NCBI RefSeq assembly: GCF_018143015.1
Contig: NC_054751.1
Location: 32,316,347 to 32,380,346 of the forward strand
Source of the DNA: Lytechinus variegatus
Lineage: Eukaryota; Echinodermata; Echinoidea; Temnopleuroida; Toxopneustidae
Length of the DNA: 64,000 nt
Reading direction: 5' to 3'
Shown here: positions 10,954 through 23,000 of the stretch, one piece after another
How the letters are laid out: each line of letters opens with the position of its first letter
How positions within the stretch are numbered: position 1 is the stretch's first letter
The notes under the pieces: model-generated
Seen by the model: the letters and a program-made list of their open reading frames with translations, nothing else
Told to the model about the DNA's origin: nothing
The model's database searches: none
Program-made: the position numbers and the translations under genes

Positions 10954-13900
10954 CTGAAAATTCAAGAAAAGTACAAAGGCCATTCTGTAAGGTTAATCTA
11001 GCACGGACAGTAACTGTCTATTACAACACAGAATACCAGAACTGGGAGCCCAATTTCATAAGAGATACAACTATGGTAATGTTACCTAACATGGTTAAAG
11101 GGCTCGGCAGCCACTAATAATGGTTTTCATGGTAGTTACAATAATGGAAAACTTACAATGGTTGTTAAACAGGCCCAAATAGACCCCATGTAAGATAGAC
11201 ACACATTATCAGTTTAAAAAAGTAAAAAGGAGGATGAACAAGATAGGTGGTTATCATACATTACTCCTGCCCACTTTATAAAAGTGTGCAAAATACCATG
11301 AGTACTGCTTCCAAAATGAGTAAGAAATTTGATCGGTGATAATCCCCTGTCACAGTTTGGCATTACCATGGAATACATTAAAATCTTCATCAGAAGACTA
11401 AGACACAAGTAAAGGCCAGCAATCAGTAATACCTTCCAAAAAAACAATATGAAAGAGCACCCTTGGGCATCAGAACCATGAAACTAACAAAAGAAATGAT
11501 CAGGAAAGAGAGAGAGAAAAAAAGATTGACAAACAGTATGGAAAGAAAGAGTTTTTACTTGGACCTGGTGGGTGTTTCACAAAGCTGTTCGTAAGTTAAA
11601 AGCGACTTTAAGAACGACTGGTGATCCTTTCTTGTGATTAATGGTATATACATTGGCGATGGTTTGGCACATAAGAAAAGTTCACCAGTCACTCTTAAAG
11701 CCGTTCTTAACTTACAAGCAGCTTTATGAAACAGCTCCCTGGTGTGGTGGCTTCAACTTTCCAGAGGGATGAGATTTTGCAAGTATTGTCCCTGAATGAT
11801 AGATAATCTTGTCATTTAAACAAAAAGATGATTACCGCCAAAGATATAATACAAGTCATTATCACAACCATGCTACGACCTATATCAATGAACTGTGCAC
11901 AAACCAACCTTTTGTGTAATGAGTGTCTTTGTACGATTTGCAGATTTCTTGGTAGGTGAAATCTTCATCTCCTGGGTGGTCTTGAGTCTCTCTTGTTTCC
12001 TCTGGTCAAGTCTAGCTTGAAGATCCTGAAGCTTTGGATCTTTGATCTCAGCTTTCTCCACTTTGGCCTTGCGTTTACTCTCCAATCTATAAGTTAAAGA
12101 TGATGATAAAAGTAGTTATTGCATCAACCATAAGCAACAGAACAAATATGGAAACACACATGGAAACTGCATTTGTTGTAGATGTGGAACATCCATATAC
12201 AAGTGAATCTGCCAGAGTCAAAGCTTTTGGGACCATGGAGAATATGCATTAAAACAAAATTGTTAAGTCTCCAATGCTGGATTATTTCCACTAAGAAGCA
12301 CATGTACAGTTGTGCTCAAACGTTAATGAACCCCACCACAAAATGCACTCCTTCATGCTGAGTGTTGAATGTCGACAAACACACTAATAATATTCGGCGA
12401 GCCCAGAGAGACAAACTTTTTAGAATCTAATACTTTATCACCTGATTTCACAATAAAATATATGAAACATGGCTGAACATGAATACTTTACATATGTTCA
12501 TTTTCCAGCGGGGTTTACTAATTTTTGAGCACCACTTTAGCAAGGGCGGAAATCTCTCCCCAAAGGTAGGGGGGACAGGGGCTGGAAAATTTGACAAGCA
12601 AAAAAAAAAGGTTATCATCTAAATGTCAGGTCATTTTGACCAAAATAAATTTAACAGACAGCAAAAAAAAAAAAGGTTTTCACCCAAAAAGTACATGTTT
12701 TATTTCAATTTTGAATGATGTATTTCTTTCAATCATAAAAACACAAAAATAGTAGGGGGAACATTTGATATTGTGTCCCCCTACTATTTTGGGTAGGGGG
12801 GCCCTGTCCCCCCTGGGAATCCCGCCCATGCCCTGTAGTCTACTCACTTCATTGCTGCTACTTGTCCCTCAGCAGCGCGATGTTTAGAGATTTGTTGTAG
12901 TTTATCCATCAAGAATCTGTCTTTAGCTTCCTTGGCTTCTAAGATCTCATCTCTTTTGCTTTCCCTCTCTTCCTCTTGAGCTATCCTTAAAAGTGATACT
13001 CTTTCTTTCAGCTGAAATTGAAATATATTGGGTATAACATGATCAACAAATTCAATATTATCGAGCTTTCAGATTAGACTAATGGAATATATAGAATTTA
13101 AATTCATGCATAGACTCTCCTAAATATATTTTAATTTATCTACATCAATAATTCATATATTGATAATAATAACAATACTAATAATCCGCTTTTATACAGC
13201 ACTTAATACATTGGAACAACATTGTAGTTTATATACAAAAGCACTTTACAGATGTAATATAAGTGAAATATAAAGTTCTTTTATCTATATTAGGTTTTTT
13301 TTGTCCATCTGCTTTATATTCATTAATGATAAAATTATTTTTATTTCACGATGTCTTCTCTAATCTATTACTAACTTAATTATGCTTGCAAAACATAATT
13401 AGAAAAAAAAAAAAAAAACTCTCAGCTAGCCATTCAGCACTTAAACTATGAAGATCGGGTTACAGCTCTATGAAACCTGAAATTGACCATTTTTCTTATT
13501 AACATGAATCAAATGTGATGAATTGATAAGATTTCCGATCTGTAAGGATGTGATTGCCATTTGAGAATTGTGGGCAGGCTACTTGACAGCAAAATTATCA
13601 GTGCCTGGGAATGTCTGAGAGGCACAATGATTAGAAAAATAGTTTCAGGAACAAGGCCCTGAACTTCTTACACTTGAAGAGCAAACAGATTAGAATAAAC
13701 AAGCTCGACTCATTCTAACTGATGATAGTAATGCCATAACATACAGGATCAACCATACCTCAGCTATGGACATCTCAGAGAGAAGGGCGTGGCCTGCTGT
13801 AGCAGTCCAATCAATCAGCTTGGTCCTGTCCTTGGGCGCCGCCTCCAAAGCTCGGATCTGCTGAATCAGGTCTATCTTCCTCCTCATCTCGGCTTCTGCC

Positions 13901-16900
13901 TAGATTAAACATTTAAAACAAGGAGATAATAAGTTCCTAAGTAATAAAAATTAGATAATTATTAATAGTAATGTACCAATGAAAGATTAGTTAGCATTTG
14001 TAGGGAAAGGCAACTTTCAGTAATTACCCATTAACAGGTGTTATCCATCACCGAAATATAGAATCTACTTTTATAACCAGCAATCCTGCTGTAATGCTCT
14101 CTATACATTCCAATACTTACCTAAGACCGTAAGCAACTCAGTTTCACTAGCTGGCAAATGCTCAAAGTAAGTCTAAGAATGTCTAAGCTGGGACAGCTGA
14201 TTTAGATGAGCTCTACAGATGGAGCTCTATTACTGCTATTTCCAGAGCTATTTACAAATTCCAGTAGAAGCATATTGATTCTCCATAATTAATACTGATG
14301 TAATTTTACCATTGATACATTCTCAAAGATAACATTCAAAATTCCACTACCAATTATTGGATTAAAAAAACATCAATGGCCAGTATGCTATGTAAGATTG
14401 CAACGGTAGACAATCTTCAAATTTTAGTAATTATTTTACACAAGTGGAATGCCTCTGGCCGTCTCACCTGCATCACGCGATTCAACATAGCAGCATTGCG
14501 GACTTTGAAAACTACTATATCTCGCACAAGATGCTCAGTGACCGTGACACTTGGTTACTCTTATTTCCACATTTTATGAACTAGACCAATACACTTTACA
14601 GAGATAGGATGGTAATTCAACAAATACCCCCAATGTGGCCAAAATTCATTGACTTCACATGACCTTTGAAGCTGATCATGTGACCTGAAACTTGCACAGG
14701 ATATTCAGTGATACTTGATTACTCGTATATGTCCAAGTTTCAAAAGTCAGATCAATAAACTTGCAAAGTTATGATGGTAATTCATCAAATACCCCCATTC
14801 TGGCCAAAGTTCATTGACCTTTGACCTTGGTCATGTGACCTAAAATATGCACAGGATATTCAGTGATACTTGATTACTCTTATGTCCAAGTTTTATGAAC
14901 TAGACCAACATACTTTCAAAGTTATGATGGTAATTCATCAAATACCCCCATTCGGCCAAAGTTCATTGACGCTAAATGACCTTTGACCTTGATTATGTGA
15001 CCTGAAACTTGCACAGGGTGTTCAGTGATACTTGATTACTATTATGTCTAAGTTTCATGAATCAGATCCAAAAACTTTTAAAGTTTTGATTGTAATCCAA
15101 CAGATAGCCCCAAATCGGCCAAAGTTCATTGACCCTAAATGACCTTTGACCTTGGTCATGTGACATGAAACTCATGCAGGATATTTGGTGATACATGATT
15201 GACCTTATGTCCAAGTTTAATGAACTAGGTCTCTATATTTTCTAAGTTATGACATTTCAAAAACTTAACCTCAGGTTAAGATTTTGATGTTGATTCCCCC
15301 AACATGGTCTAAGTTCATTGACCCTAAATGACCTTTGACCTTGGTCATGTGACATGAAACTCTAATAGGATGTTCAGTAATACTTGATTAACCTTATGGC
15401 CAAGTTTCATGAACTAGGTCCATATACTTTCTAAGTTATGATGTCATTTCAAAAACTTAACCTCAGGTTAAGATTTGATGTTGACGCTGCCGCCGTCGAA
15501 AAAGCGCCCATAGTCTCACTCTGCTATGCAGGTGAGACAAAAACTTTACACAGACTACATCATTCAGATGTCAAAAACATAATACATTGTAGGATAAAAT
15601 ATTCTGTCAGTTGAAAAGAGATATTCTGCATTCTGTTGGTGATGACCTATTTGAACATTATTCTCAGGCCTTGCACATATCAAATCATGAGCAAACATCT
15701 TCATGTGCTCCCACAGGACTTTGATACTTACTTCTTCCAAGGCTTGCCTCAGGAGTTCCTTGCTTTCTTCACTCACTTCCTCAACTGTGTGGAGAGAATA
15801 CAAACAACAAGCAAAGTTACTGTTATGTTTCTGAAAGAGTTTCATGTACGAATGCATTCAAATCACACTTTAATTTCAAGTTGCATGCTGTATATAATAA
15901 TAATGATAACATGGTCCATATACTCTACTGCGCTTCATACTTGGCAACATATTTTTACCCCGACTGTAGCTGAGCAACCATATAGGCGTTAAAGCGTTCA
16001 AGGGATAAATCCTAACAGGTACCTGTTCATCTCACTTGGGTCATGTGCAGCACAATGTGGATCAATTTCTTGTGCACAGAAGAAAATTACCTACAACCCT
16101 CTGTTTGAAGGTCTGGAGATTAATCCACTGGGCCAAAATGCTCCACTGATAAGAAATTACCACATCTATTGGCTCTCATTTAGGAGAGCCACTAGTGCGT
16201 ATTCATCAATGAGATTATGAGAAAATTATCATCTATGCGTCTTAGCTAAAGCATGACTTTAAAAATTCCACAATGAATCAATGGATAAAACAAAGGAACA
16301 AAAATCCAATGCCTCAATCCAATGCCATAGGAAACTTTCATTACAACTCCCTGTAAACTTTTGATTAGTTTTTGACAACTTACCCAATTTCCTGTTATAC
16401 TCCTGCATCTTAACCTTTGCTTGCTTGGCATTCTGATGTCCTGAGATGATATCTTCTACCACTCTCTTCATCACCTCTTCCTCTTTCATTCTCCTCTCTA
16501 CATATTTGGCCATCATATCTTCAGCCTATGAAAAGAGAAAGGAAATATGCAAATAAAAAGTGAATTAAGCAAAATGCTGAAATTTGCTACCTTTCAATAT
16601 ACCCCATTCACAAATAATTGACAGAGAATGCAGTGATCATGGTATGAGGGATATTTGATTATAGTTGATTTTCTTTAAATTCAAGTCTCACTGTAAGGTT
16701 TGGTAGGACAGTATACCAATATACACTCTGTTGTATGAACACCATTCTGGTTACAGTCATTACTTATCATTTATTTATCTTGTTTTACTTCAGCTAGGTA
16801 TCCCCATCAGTCATGAAATACTGTTTAACTTAGGGGAACCTGCATGACATTAATAAAAATAGAAATATAAACGTTTCCATTTAATAGCGGAAAGAGTGTT

Positions 16901-19900
16901 TTTCATTTTGAATCCTAGAAAACAAATTTACAAACTGCCTTCAATATACTTCCAAGGGTAGGTAAGATGGGATTGATTATGACATAATTATACCTCTTTT
17001 TTCATGATGAGAACCTTCTCTTTATTCTCTTTAATGAGTGACTGTCTGGCCAAGATGGCTTCCTCGTGGCTGAGTTTGCCTTCAAGTCGTTTCCTTTCAA
17101 TCTCAGCAAGCTGTTCATCGGTGTCCTTCTGTCTCATTGATGTCTGCCATTCTAAGAACTCAGAAGCATCCTTTGCTCCGGCTTCTAGCTGCTCAAGCCT
17201 ACACAAACACATTTAAAGCGGGAATGTGAAAATGTGAATTTTGTATTTAAGAGAACTATTGCAAAAGCCATGAGTTTCCATGGATGGAATGTGTACTCGT
17301 GGCAGAAAGTAATAATAATCAAAATAACAATAACAACAACAACAATGATAATAGTGGCCACTTATGTAGCGCACAGACTCATTTTGTTGACATTGCTCTT
17401 GTTGTCATTATTTTTTCATCTTTTTTAAAAATTATTATCATATACTTTCCTTATTTCAATATTTATTCATATCATCATACAATGATAATGATAATACAAT
17501 TGATAATCTTCTAATGGCATACATCTTTTAATAACCTAAAAAAATATATTTCTGTTTACTTTGATGTTCTTTGTGACTAATTCCTGAATCTTAATCAATA
17601 AGATTGAAAATTCAAGAAACATACCAAATGATCTTAATGTAGTATATGTCTATGTACACTTATTCAAATGACTTATTCGTTTTTTCAATGACTATGAGCA
17701 TTAATTTAACAAAATTTATCGCAATTCTCAAACAATATACCATGCATCATTAAGCAAATACTCACTTTCTCATTTCATCTTCTTCCCTTTTCTGATAGAG
17801 TTGTCCTTCCCTCAAAATGGCTGCCATATTGAGTTTGATGGGAACATTATTAGAGACTGCTTCAGGAATTTTTCTTGCCTTAACTTTGTTAAACTGAAGC
17901 TTACTATCTTCCTCTTTCAAGATGGCTGCCTTACGGACTAACGTCTTCTCCGACTTTTCAGCACTTGCACATGAAAACTGAGACTTGGCTGCATTAAGTA
18001 GATTCTCCTAAGTTTGTAGCAATACAAAAATTGTCAAAAATTACTTCCTATGTTTACTGCATGGAATTGAAACTGAAGACAAAATTTGCAGATTTTAAAT
18101 CCTCAAATTTATATTTTTCAATATGAAATTATCAATTTTAATAGAGGCTAAATCCACTAAGAAAATAAACAAACCCGCTTGTCGTCAATTTGATTTTTTA
18201 TTTATTCCACAACTCTTAAAAATCTCAAACAATATATCAAACTAACATGAATTACATACAAGACTACATACTAGGCATAATATAAATAACCATAATACAT
18301 ATTTGAAAGTTTCAAATTGTCACTTAAATCTCATCTTTTTTTCAACACTAGCATAGTTTTGTTTCTTTCTTTTTAATGGATTCATTGTTTATATTAGTCA
18401 GCCCCGTGTGCACTTTGAAATACCCATATGAAATGCCCTATAAATTTTGTTATCATTTTCTAATGTCAAAATTATGCTTGAAAAGATTTTTGGTCTTCAA
18501 CTCAAGAGTAGAGTTTTTAGATGAACTGAAGTTATCCCTGACATTTATGCTAGAGTTTTTGACTGCTACTAATAATCACTAATGGGAGGATAAAAACAAA
18601 TAATCTACTCAAGCAACATTGTTGATATATCAAAGTCAAACTAAATCAGTTTCCACTGTTTAATGTGGCTGAAATCGGGCAATAGACTTGATACGAATTT
18701 GTGCTTGAAATATGGGCAAAAGATTCTGGCTGAATTCTGCAAAATTCTATTCCTAAAAATTTACATCTTGGCTGGAAATAAATCCTCTATGATCACCAAA
18801 GTAGCCTACCTCTGCTCTTTTCCTGTTTCTTTCTTTTGCTTCTTCAACAAGTGTATCTTCTCTGGGGAGTTGGTATGTAGACTTTGGAACCTGTGTGTAG
18901 GCAGTAAAATAAAATCCATTTATCAAGGACGTCAAATATTAAAAGCTGTTTCAAGATAATGTTGGCAAGGCAAATCAAGATGGCAAAACAACAACAAAAT
19001 AATCACTTGGCTTGTATGGATCATCTACAAATATCATAGGTAGTCAAATAATATGGTAGGATGTGTTTAATCGAACTTACCTAATGTTTGGTCAGTATGA
19101 ACACACATCTAAGTCAAATCTTTCAAAGAGTTGCAATTGATCCAATCAATTGCAACTATGGAAAGCCAGCAAAGTCAACATACAAAATGCATGTTTGTTT
19201 TGCAAAAAAAAATCTAGATATGAATGTATATCCATAAATTAATTGATTTCTTGACAATTTGGTGTGTTCTCCTTTGTTTACAAAGGACATTTTGCAAATT
19301 TAATGTAGAAAAAATTATGACACTGCTGGATTTCCATAGAGTAACAATTGATTGGATCAATCGTAACTCTTTGTAAGATGGGGCCCTGCATGATGTAATT
19401 CTTTTTCATGTTTTCATGAGAGCTACACAAAAGGTCTTACTTGCAGTCTTAAAATTTCGAGTTGGCGTTCCATATAATAAATTCTGAATAAATATTTTCA
19501 AACTCACATTACCATTTTTAGCTTAGTACACAGATCTTGCCTTGTGAGTTCTATTAGGTTATAAGCTGGGTTGTAAATGGTAAAGAATCATTGGATCACT
19601 TACCGGTTTTGACTTTTTAACCTGTGGTATCTTCTCTGGGACCGGTACACTCCTGGGTCTCGGTTGAGTTATATTGAATGCTTTGATCTCTGGATGTTTA
19701 ATAAGTGAATTTCAAAGTATGCATTTAATAGTCAATGTTGATTTTATTATCCCTAACCCAAAATATTTGTACATATATAAACAAGGGCCAGAGATATTTT
19801 TTTCCATGTGACCAGGGTAATATACTTGCACTCAAAGTTCAATGCCAAGTGAGAGGAGTATATTATAGCAATCCTCCTGAAAATCTATTCTGGGTGGCTA

Positions 19901-19968
19901 ACATTCACATTCTGTAAGCATTCTTGATGTCAACAATTTGCAATGATAAGAAAAAATAATACTACATG

Positions 19969-20061
<93 letters not shown>

Positions 20062-23000
20062 TACTACTTCTTCTACTACTACTACTACTTCTACTACTAC
20101 TAGTAATTATAATTATTATAACAATAATAATTATAATTATAATGATAATAAAAATTCTACTACATGTACTACAACAGAATAGTATAGTACATTCAACATG
20201 TTAATATCTTTGTAATCACCTGTTGGTGTTTTGACTTTGCGTTGTGTAGCTGATTTGTTGGCTATCTTGTTTGCAAGCTGCTCTATCAATTCACCAAGCT
20301 CAGGTAACCATCTGCAATAGATACACAGTAATACATTATATATCATTGTAGAACATGTATTCACGTTCATGGAGGCTCAGTAAAATTCATCTACAATATC
20401 TGCAGATATCTTGAATCTCGGAGTACAATTCATATCAAAATGTTAAAAGACACCATGCATTGTGCAGAAAATGCGTTGCATTATAATGATAAGATAAAAC
20501 TGCATTGCTCTGTACACTACAGAGAATTTGGCATATATCAGGTGGGGGGCTATTATGTAATGAGACGGAGAGGGGAGAAAAAGAATAAAGTTAAAAGTGA
20601 CCTCAGGAAGAAACTAAAATAAGGATTCAGGAGATCAGAGGGAAAAAAAGAATGAGAGATAAAAAAAAACATAAGAATGGAAATAACATGTACCTACTTG
20701 GCGATCTCCAAGACAACTACATCGGAGGGTTTTACAATAAACCATTATTTTAATGAATTACAAACCTGAGAATGGGTGAAATGAGTTCCACCTGAACGTA
20801 TGAGCTCTCATAAATCTTGGTCCATTCGTCTTTCATCCAGGTTTTCAAATGTGTCTCATCAAAGCTGAAGGACAGGTACTGAAATACAAACCATTATCAA
20901 CATTATCAACATTATCATCATCACCATCCATGGCGTAATTTCCTTCAGCAAGGAATTCATCCACGGTGTGCTACACTCGACCCAGGTGAGGTCAATGGGT
21001 ACCGGCAGGAAGTGATTCAAAAAGCTGTGTGCACCTGTATAGGTAGCCTAGCTTAGCTGGGTAATAATAATAGCAAGGCCCGCTGGGAGAACAGTTTTCG
21101 GAACTGAAGTGGCAACCCTGGGTAAATATACCGCTATTATTATTATCATTATTATCACCATTAATGAGGAAGGCTTGGGCTGTCCATGTAAACAATGCAA
21201 GAAGTATGTGTACTTATATCATAGGTAGCAGCAAAATTACATTATTAAACTCTAATGCATAGAATTACTCAGACAGACATCATCTGATGCATCAAAATCT
21301 ACTCTCCCAATCAGGATATTTAATAACAAATATTGATCAATCATAGACGATTGCAACATACAGTACTTAAAGGGGAATCCAGCCTTGGCCATAAAATGTT
21401 GTGTTTGGAAGGAGAAAAATAAATTAAACAGAATGGTGAAAGTTTGAAAGAAATCGGACAAGCAATAAGAAAGTTATAGCTTCTGTAAAATTGAGATCAC
21501 TGATACTATGTAGATTTCAAATTGGCAACTGGGTATAAGTAAATTATGACAAGGGGCAAGGACAACTTTCCCATAGGCCATGTACTTTATTATCAGGGAT
21601 TTGTGGTTTTCTCCTACGTACTCATTCCCCTGGGGCAGTAATCTAATATAACCCAGGTAGTATATTGTTTTATGTCCTCATGAAAGAAAAATATAATTTT
21701 GAATAAAACTTTTAGGAAAAATGACATTTTAGCCATAATATGTATTGGAGTACATGGAAGAGTAGTCCTTGCCTTACATCACTATGACATCCCAAATTTG
21801 AAGTCTCCATAGGTAGAGTGATTACCAATATTTACAACTTTTAAAAATTCATATCTTTCTTGTTGTTTGTCCAATATTGTTCAAACTTTCACCTATCAAC
21901 TTGTCTGATTTTTCCTTCATTATAAAAGCAAGCTTTTATTTGGGTTGGATTCCCCTTTAATATATGTAATTCATACTGCTCTAAAGCTCAGATTTAGAGC
22001 ATTATCAATTGATACATGCAAATACTGTACTTAAATATGCTTGAACAAAAATATGAGCCTTAACGATTAGCCTGCCATGAACATTAACCCTCCTGTGCAG
22101 CCGTAATTTTAAGGTACAACCTTAAGAGGGCTTTTGCATTGACTGCATGTATGCTAATTCAACTAACAATTAAGAACGTTGACTGGTTTAGAAAGAAAAT
22201 ATTTGTGTGTAAACTGTTTAATGTACTTCACACATTGTGAACATGTGTAATAAATGACACTGATACACTTAATGCACTCTGTGTATATTGTGAGTGAAAT
22301 GTGACTTGAGTCACTGTTGGCAGTCCATTGTATGTTACTCCAGTCGGTCAAAGAGTTAAGGGGAATGAAACCTTTGGAACAAATAGGCTTGTTTAGAAAC
22401 AGAAAAATCAAAGAATAAGAATAAAGAAAGTTTGAGAAAAATCGGACAAATAGTGAGAAAGTTATGAGCATTTGAATATTGCAATCACTAATGCTATGGA
22501 GATCCTCACATTGGCAATGCGACAAGGATGTGTGATGTCACTGATGAACGACTTTCCCTTTGGTGGACTATAAAATACCCTCAAAATGTCTCTTTTTGTT
22601 TTTTCTTATGATGATACAAACTCTTTATCCATGATGTATTCTTAAAAAATATGTATTACATGCCCTCATGTAGACAGAACACATGATTTATGGATAGATG
22701 TGATAAAAGAGGCAATTCTAGTGAAATATATACTAAAGTAATGGGGAGAGTTGTTCACAAGTGACATCACACATCTTTGTCGCATTGCCAATTTGCTATC
22801 TCCATAGCATTAGTGATCGCAATATTCAAATGCTCATAACTTTCTCATTATTTGTCCGATTTTTCTCAAACTTTCGTTGATCTGTTTCTTTGAATTTTCT
22901 GTTTTCACACAAGCTATCTTGTTCCAATGGTTTCATTCTCCTTTAATGACTCATACATCAAAATTATAGAATGAAATAAACTTGCGACTTACTTTGTGCA

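Noticed and set aside
14442..15543. Helitron
   Set aside because: 3' hairpins are suggestive, but no CTRR terminus and an apparent flanking duplication in copy B argue against it.
15636..15992. 118-aa + strand ORF
   Set aside because: Antisense shadow over CFAP99 exon 11 and a SINE fragment.
19943..20182. Poly-threonine ORF
   Set aside because: Translation of the ACT microsatellite inside a CFAP99 intron.
22163..22525. 120-aa - strand ORF
   Set aside because: Lies across one arm of a foldback element and has no family resemblance.
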